A stretch of 64,000 nucleotides of DNA from Chryseobacterium sp. H1D6B (GTDB taxonomy: Bacteria > Bacteroidota > Bacteroidia > Flavobacteriales > Weeksellaceae), in contig NZ_JARXVJ010000001.1 of assembly GCF_029892445.1 (NCBI RefSeq), positions 2,294,001 through 2,358,000 of the forward strand, given 5' to 3'. Positions 1 through 9,306 of this stretch are shown here, piece by piece (the first letter of the stretch is position 1; each line of letters begins with the position of its first letter). The translations under genes were made by a program, and so were the position numbers. The notes under the pieces were generated by a model. It did not search any database and was not told where the DNA came from. It saw only the letters and a program-made list of their open reading frames with translations.

Positions 1-384
1 CTCTTTCTTATCTGCTTTGTGCTCTCTCTGAAAGATCTCATAAACCTTATTCACAGATCTGAAGAACCTTTCAAAGGATATAGGTTTCAGAAGGTAATCT
101 ACTACATTGAATTCATAGCCTTTTAGTGCATACTGCTCATAGGCGGAGACGATGATGACCTTTGGGGAATTTTCAAGGGTATTCAATAATTCCAGCCCGG
201 TCATGTCCGGCATCTCAATATCCAGAAAAATAAGATCCACAGATTGATTTTTCAGCTCGGCACTGAGTTGTAAGGCATCTTCACACTCACCGACCAAAGA
301 TAGAAATCCTATTTTTTCAATATAGCCTTTTAATCCTTTTCTTGCCAAAGGTTCATCGTCTGTGATAACACATTTTATTTCCAT
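1..384 (-). CDS. LytTR-family response regulator, receiver part (cut by window edge)
   Basis: Reading leftwards from the ATG at 384 gives 128 codons of a CheY-like receiver: the acidic DDEP cluster near residue 9, phosphoacceptor Asp55 within FLDIEMPD, and the conserved lysine in YLLKP around residue 102. The gene leaves the window before its output domain. Its start lies 1 nt after the stop of the LytS-type kinase, so the two form a two-gene operon. Kinases of that family pair with receivers carrying a LytTR DNA-binding domain, so LytTR output is inferred from partner and receiver type, not seen. Confidence 0.85.
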   Translation of the reverse strand, partial: MEIKCVITDDEPLARKGLKGYIEKIGFLSLVGECEDALQLSAELKNQSVDLIFLDIEMPDMTGLELLNTLENSPKVIIVSAYEQYALKGYEFNVVDYLLKPISFERFFRSVNKVYEIFQREHKADKKE

Positions 385-385
385 A

Positions 386-1408
386 TTACTCTATATTAAT
401 TTCCAATTTTGCAATAAATAGATCGCTTATATGTTCTGTGTGAAAATTATACTTTCCAGGGTATAAAAGATCGAGGCGTTTCAACAAGTTGTCCAGACCA
501 ATTCCAGAATTGTTTTGTTTTTCTTTTTGCCAAATTGAAGATATTGTGTTTTCAACATAAAACACGATCTTATTATTCTCCTTTTTAAGCTCTATTTTTA
601 TTTTATATTCTCCTCCAACATATTTAAATGCATTTTCTATGATCGGCTGAAATAGCATAGGATGTATTTTCTGCTCTTTCAACTGAGTATCAAAATAGGC
701 ATTCAATAAAAGTCTTCTGCTCATTCTTATTTTTTGAAAAGATATGTATGCTTGCAGATAATTGATCTCCTGTTCAAAGGTTACCTCCTTCTCTATGTCG
801 TAAAGCTGGTAGCGCAAAAGATCGGATAATATTTCGATGCTTCGTTTGGCTTCAATATTATTATCATCGATCTGGAAATAGATAGTGTTCAAGGCATTGA
901 ATAAAAAATGAGGATGGTACTGTGATTTTAAGAATTTGAGCTCTGACTCCGATCTATCCGCCTTTAGTCTGTCCAGCATCAATATTTTGTCCTTGTAATC
1001 TTTAGCTACCTTGTCATTTCTTATCAGCGTATAATAGATAAGAAGAAATGGTATAAAACATACGTTGATCAGCATATAGTCGATCCAACCGCTCCCCATA
1101 TAGAATATCCCTGCATACTGTCCGATCAAAAGGAATATGTTGATGCCGGATAACTGCAAAAGTATCTTTGAGTATTCTCTTATTATTGATAGGTCACCAG
1201 CCGGAAAAGCAGAATTGTCGAGCTGCCTACGCCATATGAGATCATAAAAATAACAAAGTGAGATCGTGAAACTAATGCCTATCAAATGTAATATGAGGCT
1301 ACCTGACCAAAAGACCTCGTGTTTGGTGAGGTCTGTGATCGCGCGCAAAGTGTTGAACAATACAAGCCCGAGAAAAAAGGGATATGACCGGCGCAGTGAT
1401 ATTTTCAT
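386..1408 (-). CDS. LytS/YehU-type sensor histidine kinase
   Basis: This is a 340-aa membrane kinase. Four hydrophobic segments occupy roughly residues 8-25, 36-58, 81-104 and 109-129. They are followed by a short coiled linker and the HisKA_5-type box PHFLFNALN with the phosphoacceptor His around 167. The C-terminal HATPase part has the N-box (QPIIENAFKY) and a GIGLDNL G-box. It should autophosphorylate and pass phosphate to the receiver encoded 1 nt downstream. The short transmembrane sensor has no recognisable ligand domain, so the signal is unknown. Many Bacteroidota carry several such pairs. Confidence 0.92.
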   Translation of the reverse strand: MKISLRRSYPFFLGLVLFNTLRAITDLTKHEVFWSGSLILHLIGISFTISLCYFYDLIWRRQLDNSAFPAGDLSIIREYSKILLQLSGINIFLLIGQYAGIFYMGSGWIDYMLINVCFIPFLLIYYTLIRNDKVAKDYKDKILMLDRLKADRSESELKFLKSQYHPHFLFNALNTIYFQIDDNNIEAKRSIEILSDLLRYQLYDIEKEVTFEQEINYLQAYISFQKIRMSRRLLLNAYFDTQLKEQKIHPMLFQPIIENAFKYVGGEYKIKIELKKENNKIVFYVENTISSIWQKEKQNNSGIGLDNLLKRLDLLYPGKYNFHTEHISDLFIAKLEINIE

Positions 1409-1457
1409 TTATTTAGAACAATATTTAATTACACGTAAAATTACAAAATATGAAAAA

Positions 1458-2571
1458 TTATGTTTTCAACCCAAATAAAGGCCTGGTCCATTTATAACGT
1501 CTGATCCCAAATTCGTAGATAAGCAAACTGAATCCAAATGTACCGAGAACCATTAATGAAAATTTTAAGGCAAGGTTCCATCCTGTATCCTTCAAATAAT
1601 AACATAGAACGACAATGACCGTCTGATGTAAAATATAAAGCGGATATACCGATTCATTGGCATACTTGAGAAATTTACCGGGCTTGTTGAGATAGGCAGC
1701 TCCATATCCGATTATGGTCAGGATCCAGGACCACAGGTTAAATACTTTCACAAAAGAGGAAAGATAGGACTTCCCTTGGAAATCACCAGTTGCAAACCAT
1801 AAGACCATCAATAGAGGAAATGCCGTCAAACCAAAGGTCAGGTATAGCTTTCTGTTGTTCATTACGGTTTGCCAGAATATATCTTTGAGACAAATAAGCA
1901 GAAACCCGAAAATAAAAAAAAGTCCCGTAATTGATCAGGTTATACCAATCTCCGATCAATGCATGGGTGGATGGGAACTCTGGAGTAAGATATTGTTCAT
2001 AGATAAATAATGGTACAATGAATATGTAAAGCCCAAAAGTACTTGTGCTTAACAATTGTAGTTTTCTGATCAACAACGCTTCAGGATTTTTTCTTAAATA
2101 TTGAAAACCAGGGATCATGACCAGAGAAAATATAAGAAGGTAAAGTATGAACCATAGGTGATGCCAGGAAATGGCTCCTCCCTCAGGGTAAGGTTTCCAA
2201 AATGACCTGTCCGTATAAAATTCCAGATAGTTTCCTTGAAAAGTCCCCTTGTCGAGCCATTCGAAATAAACCTGGGGAGGCACAATAAAAGCCATTCCGA
2301 AAAGCAGAGGTATTAGTAGTCTCTTCAGTCGTTCTTTGGCCAATTGGGCTCCACTTCTTCGCGACATCGCAAAATATGTTCCCATACCGGAAATTACGAA
2401 TAGGATAGAAAGTCTCCATTGGTTTAGGAAAAGCATCGGAAAAACAAATCCTTCGTGGGTTTGAACGTCTTTTATGTGGTTGGGCCACGGTACGAATACC
2501 ATTCCAACATGGTAAAAGATAAGCAGGCCGAAAGCGATAACCCTAAGGTTATCCAGATCATATCTACGCAT
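1458..2571 (-). pseudogene. Acyltransferase-3 family membrane protein, frameshifted
   Basis: Two overlapping reading frames together make one acyltransferase-3 (OafA/YrrB-like) protein of about 370 aa. The N-terminal frame (2571 to about 1921) carries the family start RRYDLDNLRVIA, H21 and the FVISGMGTYF segment. The C-terminal frame (about 1914 to 1458) carries the last membrane helices with YPLYILHQ. The break falls in a run of eight A (plus strand 1914-1921). Removing one base restores the join ..YGTFFIFGFLLIC... Such enzymes O-acylate surface sugars using about ten membrane helices. It is either a real pseudogene, a slippage-switched gene, or a homopolymer sequencing error. Confidence 0.85.
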
Positions 2572-2725
2572 AGTAAATTCTTTATATAGCTCAAAAGTAA
2601 TTCTAAGCTTAAAAAACTAACAATAAATATGACCAAATGGTTGATTTACTTGATGAATGGAAAAAAGGATCACATATCAAATCGATAGATCATAACAGGT
2701 CTTTCTATACTAGATCGATTAATTC

Positions 2726-2754
2726 TTTGTTTAAATTTCGAAGCTTTATTTTTG
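2726..2754 (+). promoter_or_regulatory. Bacteroidota-type promoter of the GNAT gene
   Basis: TTTG at 2726-2729, a 17-nt spacer and TATTTTTG at 2747-2754 match the TTG-N17-23-TAnnTTTG consensus exactly. It sits 17 nt before the ATG at 2772. A longer reading frame begins upstream at 2637, so this promoter decides the start in favour of 2772. Confidence 0.75.
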
Positions 2755-2771
2755 CAATAATTTTATATATA

Positions 2772-3284
2772 ATGGCGGTTAAACAAATTGAGACAGAACG
2801 AATTCTTCTTATTCCTTACAATAAAACTCTGATAAATAAGATACAGCAGGAAGATTATACGATTTTTGATGATATGAACTTAATTCCAGCTAAAGATTGG
2901 CCTGATGAAGATGTTCTTGAGACATTGCCAAGAGTACTGATCAATCTGGAAAAAGTATCAGCCCCAACAGGATTTGAATCCTGGATGATAATAGCAAAAG
3001 AAAAGAATGAGATCATCGGTGATATCGGATTTAAAGGTCTGCCAGATTCTGAGGGGAGAATAGATCTGGGTTATGGGATCGTTGAAAGTGCAAGGAAGAA
3101 AGGTTACGCTAGGGAAGCTGCTTCAGCATTGATAAAATGGGCATTTAAGGATTCAAAAGTACTTGAAATAACAGCGAAATGTGATATTAAGAATACCGGC
3201 TCCATCAATTTATTAACTTCTATAAATTTTGAAAGGACGAACATCGAAGAAAATATGATAGGCTGGAGTTTGGTCAGAAATTAA
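2772..3284 (+). CDS. GNAT N-acetyltransferase (RimJ/RimL type)
   Basis: This 170-aa protein begins MAVKQIETERILLIPYN, the usual opening of RimJ/RimL-like acetyltransferases. The acetyl-CoA-binding part is seen as DLGYGIVESARKKGYAREAA, followed by the ALIKWAF helix and the KNTGSINLLTSINF motif. The reading frame is open 45 codons further upstream, but an exact promoter lies inside that stretch, so the ATG at 2772 is preferred. The substrate cannot be told from sequence. The last 26 bases of the gene region (3261-3286) recur exactly at 29503-29528 as part of a gene scar. Confidence 0.88.
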   Translation: MAVKQIETERILLIPYNKTLINKIQQEDYTIFDDMNLIPAKDWPDEDVLETLPRVLINLEKVSAPTGFESWMIIAKEKNEIIGDIGFKGLPDSEGRIDLGYGIVESARKKGYAREAASALIKWAFKDSKVLEITAKCDIKNTGSINLLTSINFERTNIEENMIGWSLVRN

Positions 3285-3439
3285 ACAGAGCCATTCTCTG
3301 GTAATATCAATGACAGGAGGGATTTTCTCGTAATCCGCAAACTAAAGATCTGCCCGGTAAAATAGGTGCATAGTGTTAATTTTTCATTTTATTCCTGTAA
3401 GCACTTTGGACTTGCAATATATTGATGGTCCAGGTTTTT

Positions 3440-4441
3440 CTACCTTAGGTGCCCAGTAAGATAATCAAGTATTTGAGCCAAGATCTGCTGGTGCATTATA
3501 CGTCTATCTATTGTCTGGTCATCTTGATAATAAGTTGATTCTTCCTTTTGTAATAATGGGTTTCCCTCATTCAAAAAAATGTAGTGGCCTGTCTTGCCAG
3601 CCAGCTTGACAAACCTTGAACTTGGAATGGCTGTACTGTATTTTATTCCATTCGTTTCTATAGGGGCGATTTTATCATCATTCGCACCTATTATCAAAAC
3701 AGGAGAAGTAATATTTTGCCTCCACTGCGGAAGTCCCAATCCCAATGCCGGAGCCAAGGCGATATGAACTTTGAATCGACTATCTCTTAAATTGGCTGGT
3801 ACTTCTAGGCAAGATATGTTATTCACAAGGTTCCTCAGGTCACCGAGTTCCGGAACAGTAAATTCCTGCCGGCCTTGTTCCGATGAAACGTTAAGTTTCA
3901 GCAACTCACAGTCTAATTGAATTCCGGCTAGTGCCAGTGATGTATATCCTCCCAATGAAAAACCTATCGTACCAATTCTACTATTGTCCACATAATGGTT
4001 AAACCGTTTGTCCTGTAAAAATGACGATAGCAGGAAGCTCATATCCAATGGCCTTTCCCAATAGCGAACAAAATATTCCGGGATTTTGTTATCAAGGGTA
4101 TTTCCCCAATGGTCAGGCGCGATGACAATGTATCCTTTTTTCGCCAGCTCGATCGCCAACCATGATAAACTCAGCCTGTTTCCTCCTGTAACATGCGATA
4201 GAACGATCAGTGGATGTTTCTTATTGACAAATGTAGCATTCCTTACCGTAGGAGGTAATAAGAAAGGTAGTTCTGTATTCTTCACATCTTTATCAGTTGT
4301 TGGATACCATACCTGAGTCTTTACGAGGCGCTCACGTGTATTGTCAGTATAACTGATTGTCTGTTCGCCGACATTTATAATCTGACCTTGATAAAATACT
4401 GATATTAAGCTCAGTAAAAAAACATTCCAGTTAAGATTCAT
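3440..4441 (-). CDS. Secreted alpha/beta hydrolase (dienelactone hydrolase / PAF-acetylhydrolase-like)
   Basis: A 333-aa protein with a hydrophobic N-terminus (about residues 5-20, ending near GQI) that looks like a signal peptide, so export is likely. The oxyanion-side strand PLIVLSHVTGGNR is followed by the nucleophile elbow GFSLGGYTS (GxSxG, Ser about residue 166), then an Asp in IIGANDDKIAP and a late His in AGKTGHYIFL. That order of Ser, Asp and His fits a complete catalytic triad. The family hydrolyses esters or lactones; the substrate is unknown. It appears to stand alone, with about 130 nt of non-coding DNA upstream. Confidence 0.82.
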   Translation of the reverse strand: MNLNWNVFLLSLISVFYQGQIINVGEQTISYTDNTRERLVKTQVWYPTTDKDVKNTELPFLLPPTVRNATFVNKKHPLIVLSHVTGGNRLSLSWLAIELAKKGYIVIAPDHWGNTLDNKIPEYFVRYWERPLDMSFLLSSFLQDKRFNHYVDNSRIGTIGFSLGGYTSLALAGIQLDCELLKLNVSSEQGRQEFTVPELGDLRNLVNNISCLEVPANLRDSRFKVHIALAPALGLGLPQWRQNITSPVLIIGANDDKIAPIETNGIKYSTAIPSSRFVKLAGKTGHYIFLNEGNPLLQKEESTYYQDDQTIDRRIMHQQILAQILDYLTGHLR

Positions 4442-4572
4442 ATTTTAATAAATTTTAATTTTAAGCATTCAATGATTAGGACTGACGTAGCGCCTACATA
4501 AAGCACTTTCAGCCTGTGGATCAGCTATTTTTGCATTACGGAATGTCGCAAAATAAGCTTTCCCTTTCAATT

Positions 4573-6108
4573 TTAATATGACGACTTTATTTTATTAATT
4601 TCAGTTTTTAACACCTCATTGATATTGATTTTAGCTCCCATAAACACCAATATGGCAGTACCACGTTCTCTTGCATAGGGTTTCGTCACAGAATCGACTA
4701 CTATTGATTTGTGAAATGCAGGAGATGTCTTTTTCCATTCACTGTCTTTTTCCAAGGCACCAGTAACCCGAATTAGATTCTGATGATCTATGCTGAAATC
4801 GAACCAGTCTATGTAATCTGCGCTGAATGAAACGGCGCGAATTCCGGATTTTGAATAGTAATTTATGGCACCCGCCTGACCATAATTATCACATAGGACC
4901 AATGTGTTTTTTTTGTTTGGAATACTGTGGTAGGTTCTGTCCACTTTTTCTGCTAGTTCTTTCCATCCAAGCATATCAGCGAAATCCTGGGGAAGCTCGT
5001 GTTCTTTACCATCTTCCCAGGTAAGCATTCCGAATGCACGGTATTTCTCCTGATGCTCAGTAATGTACTGTGGACTCCTGTTGGGAAATGAGACATTAAA
5101 CGTCGGTATAAACAGAATGATAATACAGATAACCAATACGGGTCTGATAACACTGGCATATTTGTTTGTCGTGATTTTAGAAATATAGACAGATCCGAAT
5201 GCAAAATAGATCGGGTAGATCCCAATAGCATAGTAATCCTTTGCTTGCAGCAATAGAAAGATTCCCAGGGTTGTGAAAAAAGACAACAAAAACAGACCGT
5301 ATTTTTTTAACCTTTCATCTTTTAAGAGTGCATAAAGCCCTATTAATATCACCAGGAAACTTCCCGGAAAAAAGAGGAACTGTGCAAGAATAAAATTCCA
5401 TCTCTTTACATGTTGGAGCTGTGTTTCTGAAAGCTCGTTAAAGTGATGGATCACCGGAAGATCATTGTTGAACTGCCATATTAAGTTTGGGAAAATTAAG
5501 AGAAGCACCAAACCTCCAGCAAAATACAGATGTTTATTTTTAAATACCCTCCTTTCAGAAGTTAGTATAACGGCAGGCAGTATTCCCAAGATCAAAAAAG
5601 CGATATTATATTTATTTAAAAAGCCGATTGCGAAGATCACCGCAGTAATATATAGCCATTTTATCTGATAGCTGTTTACATATTTTAGAACAAAGTAATA
5701 AAGTGCAGTCCAGCAAAGTATATCCAATGAATTAGGCTGGTAGAGCATATTGACCCGAAAAAGTGCGGAGAATGTTATGCAGGTTGCACCAAGAACCAGG
5801 GCGAAGAGGTTGCCTTTAATTTCTTCAATAGCCTTCCATACGATCACAATGGTCAGAGCCCCAAACAATGCAGGAAAGAACTTGATCCAGAAAATACTAT
5901 TTCCTAAGATCTTGGTCAGAAATGATATCCATGAAGTTACCGGCGGTACCGAAGTGTAGCCCCAAGCCAGATGGTTCGCTTGATCTAAATGTAAAAATTC
6001 ATCTCGTTGCAGATCGTAATCCGGAGCTATTAAAAAATAGTGGATTGAAAATTTGAGAAGTATAAAACATAGCAAAATTGCACTATTTTTAAAATTGTCT
6101 TTTAACAT
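4573..6108 (-). CDS. GT39-family (ArnT/PMT-like) membrane glycosyltransferase
   Basis: This 511-aa integral membrane protein has about ten to eleven hydrophobic helices across residues 10-340 and a soluble C-terminal part of about 170 aa. The first extracytoplasmic loop carries DYDLQRDEFLHLDQ, matching the conserved acidic pair of GT-C family 39 enzymes. These transfer a sugar from a polyprenyl-phosphate carrier onto a lipid or protein in the periplasm. No other polysaccharide or lipid A genes are adjacent, so the acceptor is unknown. It is transcribed alone. Confidence 0.85.
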   Translation of the reverse strand: MLKDNFKNSAILLCFILLKFSIHYFLIAPDYDLQRDEFLHLDQANHLAWGYTSVPPVTSWISFLTKILGNSIFWIKFFPALFGALTIVIVWKAIEEIKGNLFALVLGATCITFSALFRVNMLYQPNSLDILCWTALYYFVLKYVNSYQIKWLYITAVIFAIGFLNKYNIAFLILGILPAVILTSERRVFKNKHLYFAGGLVLLLIFPNLIWQFNNDLPVIHHFNELSETQLQHVKRWNFILAQFLFFPGSFLVILIGLYALLKDERLKKYGLFLLSFFTTLGIFLLLQAKDYYAIGIYPIYFAFGSVYISKITTNKYASVIRPVLVICIIILFIPTFNVSFPNRSPQYITEHQEKYRAFGMLTWEDGKEHELPQDFADMLGWKELAEKVDRTYHSIPNKKNTLVLCDNYGQAGAINYYSKSGIRAVSFSADYIDWFDFSIDHQNLIRVTGALEKDSEWKKTSPAFHKSIVVDSVTKPYARERGTAILVFMGAKININEVLKTEINKIKSSY

Positions 6109-6283
6109 TGTATGGCATTAAAAAGTTTTGACCGCAGATCTTTGCTGTTATTAATAAAGCGCAAATAGAACCTTATGATTTTTTATTTACCGAAACGAAT
6201 TGATAGAAATCACTTTAGTTCCTGTTCATTCTTTTCTCATTTGTTGCATTGGATTTCTGAATGTTGCAAACATAAAATCCACG

Positions 6284-6913
6284 TTACTTTAGTTTACTTT
6301 GACTTGATCTTTTCCAGAAAACAAAATTGGTGTAAAGTGCGGTACCTCCCAAAATAACTAATGCAATGACATTGACGACTTTGGATATCATATCTGTCTT
6401 CGGGCCCAAAAAGCATAGGATGAGTAGGGTAGTTATATAAATGACACCGGCATTGATCCAAAGCTTTGATACCTTCGGAGCATACTGTTTTTTGGGTATG
6501 TCATATTCAGAATTTAATTCTGCTATTCTATTTTTATCCCAATAAAGCAGAATTAAACCTGCAAACATCATCAAACTCGTGATGATCCACGTACCTGTAA
6601 AATTCAGAGAGATCGTGATCATCCAGATATTGGTTGTTATCGCCAGAAAGGAAAATGTTCCAATCAATGCAAATCGTTGTGTCATCAGGAGGATCGCGGT
6701 AACGATCTGGGCGATCCCTATAAAATTATAGTAGATCCCGGAAAGATAAAGTACTTCAAAAAACTGGCCTATAGCCCCGGTGGTTGGTAATTGGGTAAAT
6801 CTTTCGCCAATTAATTTGGTAAATCCGGAAGGGACAAATGCTAATGCAATAAGGTATCTGATGTGGATGATCAGCCATTGGACAAATTTAATTTGTTGTA
6901 GTTTATAGAACAT
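6284..6913 (-). CDS. DoxX-like integral membrane protein
   Basis: A 209-aa protein with about six hydrophobic helices. The N-terminal half shows the DoxX/SURF4-like pattern: an early helix with IALAFVPSGFTKL, then the YNFIGIAQIVTAILLM helix typical of small quinone- or redox-associated membrane proteins. The C-terminal half adds two further helices around residues 152-170 and 178-197. No catalytic motif is visible and the function is unknown. Neighbours give no functional clue. Confidence 0.6.
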   Translation of the reverse strand: MFYKLQQIKFVQWLIIHIRYLIALAFVPSGFTKLIGERFTQLPTTGAIGQFFEVLYLSGIYYNFIGIAQIVTAILLMTQRFALIGTFSFLAITTNIWMITISLNFTGTWIITSLMMFAGLILLYWDKNRIAELNSEYDIPKKQYAPKVSKLWINAGVIYITTLLILCFLGPKTDMISKVVNVIALVILGGTALYTNFVFWKRSSQSKLK

Positions 6914-6950
6914 ATTCTTAAAGGTATTAGGTTATACAAAGTAATTATGT

Positions 6951-6977
6951 AAAAAAAAGGTCTGTTTTTCCAGATCT
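6951..6977 (-). terminator. Rho-independent terminator for the 7634-7024 unit
   Basis: Read on the minus strand, AGATCTG and CAGACCT form a 7-bp stem (one mismatch) around a GAAAAA loop, followed by eight T. It lies 47 nt past the stop of the small ORF at 7024, closing the GNAT + small ORF unit. Confidence 0.6.
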
Positions 6978-7023
6978 ATTTTGACACATCGTTTATTACA
7001 TATCTTTTTTAGAAGACATTTTC

Positions 7024-7182
7024 TTAATTTTTAACATGATGTTTTTCAATTATAAAAGTCGGATACTGTATAGATGCAAGCCAGATGAAAGATCTTCTGA
7101 AGTTATCTTTCGGGACGTTTTTATCTGCCAGATGATTGAAAAGGGGAGCGATATCTGCGTAGGTGAATATTCTATATTGCAT
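7024..7182 (-). CDS. Small hypothetical protein, 52 aa
   Basis: An ATG-started frame, MQYRIFTYADIAPLF onward, begins 2 nt after the stop of the GNAT gene and ends shortly before a terminator. Its composition looks protein-like (FNHLADKN, FRRSFIWLAS, YPTFIIEKH) with balanced charged and aromatic residues. I recognise no family. The tight spacing suggests translational coupling with the acetyltransferase. It could also be the surviving piece of a longer lost gene. A plus-strand frame over the same bases is less convincing. Confidence 0.45.
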   Translation of the reverse strand: MQYRIFTYADIAPLFNHLADKNVPKDNFRRSFIWLASIQYPTFIIEKHHVKN

Positions 7183-7184
7183 AT

Positions 7185-7634
7185 TTATTTAGTATTGGGA
7201 TCTATCTTCATAGTATATTTATCGAGTCCTCCACTAAAGCCGTCAGCTATAATATCCACAATCTTAAAACCATTCTTCTGATAGAACTTTGCGGTATGCT
7301 GTGAAGTTTCGATTTTGATCATTTTATCCGCATACAATTTTTCTAAAAGTTCCAGGCGAAACTGGGTGAGTAGCTTACCAATTCCCTGTCCATGGTAATT
7401 AGCATCTACCATTCCCCATGATAATCCTGCTTCATTTTTCTTATCATCGAAAAAAATTCCGCCACAGCCTACTAGGCGATCGCTGATTTTAACTACGTAA
7501 TAATGATCTGCCATTTGGTCCAAAAACTCTTCAAATTGTTGTAATTCCTCATTGGCAAAAATAGTTGGGAGATTGCTCTTGAAGATCTGGATGCAATTTT
7601 CCCTGTACGCCGACCTATATTTTGTGATTTGCAA
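7185..7634 (-). CDS. GNAT N-acetyltransferase
   Basis: A 149-aa single-domain acetyltransferase. Motif A is seen as WGMVDANYHGQGIGKLLTQFRLE, with the Q/RxxGxG/A acetyl-CoA pyrophosphate loop as HGQGIGK, and motif B as TAKFYQKNGFKIVD. It begins MQITKYRSAYREN, a common start for the family. The substrate is unknown. A 52-aa ORF follows after 2 nt and a terminator closes the unit. Confidence 0.88.
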   Translation of the reverse strand: MQITKYRSAYRENCIQIFKSNLPTIFANEELQQFEEFLDQMADHYYVVKISDRLVGCGGIFFDDKKNEAGLSWGMVDANYHGQGIGKLLTQFRLELLEKLYADKMIKIETSQHTAKFYQKNGFKIVDIIADGFSGGLDKYTMKIDPNTK

Positions 7635-7776
7635 GATTACTTCTTATTTACAAGCAAATTTATCCAAATTGGGCAGATAAAGTCAATGGTTATATTTAAC
7701 CAAAAAATAACCGGATCAAACAAATTTCCTCTCAATAATGTTGTAGTTCATTCTTCATCATCATTCTTTCCAAAAT

Positions 7777-8466
7777 TCATTTATCAACTGTACATTTTCG
7801 ATAGTCGATATATTTTAAAACGGAATAGTAAAGCATCACAAGAGCTGAACCAAGGAGCGATCCACCGACTATGTCAGTAAACCAATGGACACCGGAGACC
7901 GTACGTCCAATGATTGTAATAACAATAATCAAGCTTGATATTAAATTAGCAGCAATCTGTATTTTTCTGTTTTTTAATAACACATTAAATTGAATGATCG
8001 CAGTGGCCATGATACAGATTATGATCATTGTATGCGATGAAGGAAATGAGGCTTCCAATGATCCATTAATGATAATGGGCCTGTAATTTATAATAACGAT
8101 TTCAAATAAGGCATAAAAACAAAATGCCAGAACATAAAAAGCACCCAACACTATAATTCCACTATCTATCTTTTTAAAACTTCTCTTTTTAATGAATTGC
8201 ACAAGTCCAAATATGGAAAAGCCGACCGAAACTCCGATAGCAATAATGCCAAGCCATTCTGTAATATTGTACCAATACCAGTTTATTCCAAAAAAATCAT
8301 GTACCGATTTATTCAACGACGCAAGACCAACCACCGACTGTTCTGGACCTATTGGTAAAACATCAACAGTTAATATGGTGGCTGTGAAAAGTATGAAAGT
8401 CAGCAGCAATAGTCCAGTTATGCCAAAATTAATACGGTTATTTTTCTTTACTCTATTAGTACCCAT
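7777..8466 (-). CDS. PAP2-family membrane phosphatase
   Basis: This 229-aa protein has about six membrane helices and the phosphatase signature in order: an arginine-proline in NYRPI (motif 1), FPSSHTM (motif 2, PSGH-like) and GRTVSGVHWFTDIVGG (motif 3, R-x6-H-x3-D). The family removes phosphate from lipid substrates such as phosphatidate or undecaprenyl pyrophosphate on the outer face of the inner membrane. A TAATTTTG promoter element lies 22 nt before the start. The motif 1 lysine is not obvious, so substrate and activity are uncertain. Confidence 0.85.
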   Translation of the reverse strand: MGTNRVKKNNRINFGITGLLLLTFILFTATILTVDVLPIGPEQSVVGLASLNKSVHDFFGINWYWYNITEWLGIIAIGVSVGFSIFGLVQFIKKRSFKKIDSGIIVLGAFYVLAFCFYALFEIVIINYRPIIINGSLEASFPSSHTMIIICIMATAIIQFNVLLKNRKIQIAANLISSLIIVITIIGRTVSGVHWFTDIVGGSLLGSALVMLYYSVLKYIDYRKCTVDK

Positions 8467-8488
8467 AAAAGTGTTGTTTATTATTAGA

Positions 8489-8496
8489 CAAAATTA
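8489..8496 (-). promoter_or_regulatory. -7 promoter element of the PAP2 gene
   Basis: On the minus strand this reads TAATTTTG, an exact TAnnTTTG match 22 nt ahead of the start codon at 8466. No clear TTG -33 element is found at the usual spacing. Confidence 0.4.
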
Positions 8497-8595
8497 CCAG
8501 GTCCAGCTTACAGGAACCGAACGGCAACCTTACTTTTACCTTACATTTTGAGGAGAAGATCTATCATCTTTCCAATTATCATTACTTTTGTTCGG

Positions 8596-9306
8596 ATGAG
8601 CGGAAATAGAACCGATTTTCTGAGAGATAAAAAAATACTGCTGGTTGACGACGAACCGGAGGTGCTTGATATGATCGAATCTTTACTGCGTGATGAAGGG
8701 TTTTCTTCGGTCACCAGAGCGACAACAACAAAGGAGTCGCTGGAACAGTGCAGGCTACACCAGCCAGACCTGGCCATATTAGATGTAATGCTGCCGGACG
8801 GAGACGGTTTTTCACTTTTTAAAGAGATAAGGAAATCACTTGATTTCCCTATTCTATTTCTAACAGCGAGGGACCAGCCTGACGACCTTCTTGAAGGACT
8901 AGGTCTGGGAGCGGATGATTATATGGTTAAACCTTTTTTGCCTCGTGAGCTGATATTAAGGATCTATGCTATTCTCAGAAGAAGTTATAAAGCTGATGAT
9001 CCTTTGATAGTCCTCAACGGCTGTACTGTAGATGTAGGTAGGGCAGAAGCATATAGAAATGGAGAAATATTCCCTTTAACTGCCAAGGAGGTTAAGATCT
9101 TAATAACGCTATATAATTCTGCAAATCGTATTGTCACCATCGACTCCATTTGTAACAGCGTTTGGGGTGATAACCGTTATGGTTATGAAAACTCATTAAT
9201 GGCACATATTTGCAGAATTCGGGAAAAAATTGAGGAAAATGCATCTTCACCAAGCGTTTTAATTACAGTAAAAGGCCTGGGCTATAAATTGAATATTTCC
9301 CAATGA
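8596..9306 (+). CDS. OmpR/PhoB-family response regulator
   Basis: This 236-aa regulator has a receiver at about residues 13-125 (VDDEPE acidic cluster, phosphoacceptor Asp63 in LDVMLPDGDG, lysine in YMVKPF) and a C-terminal winged helix (LTAKEVKILITLY, then YGYENSLMAHICRIREKIE). I chose the ATG at 8596 over 8548 because the receiver follows directly and the upstream 16 codons look like non-coding leader containing TACTTTTG at 8583-8590. The gene overlaps the histidine kinase start by 4 nt (ATGA), so the pair is cotranscribed and cognate. Confidence 0.9.
   Translation: MSGNRTDFLRDKKILLVDDEPEVLDMIESLLRDEGFSSVTRATTTKESLEQCRLHQPDLAILDVMLPDGDGFSLFKEIRKSLDFPILFLTARDQPDDLLEGLGLGADDYMVKPFLPRELILRIYAILRRSYKADDPLIVLNGCTVDVGRAEAYRNGEIFPLTAKEVKILITLYNSANRIVTIDSICNSVWGDNRYGYENSLMAHICRIREKIEENASSPSVLITVKGLGYKLNISQ

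Noticed and set aside
7036..7281. 81-codon plus-strand frame
   Set aside because: It overlaps the GNAT gene end and the better minus-strand small ORF; its composition is shadow-like.
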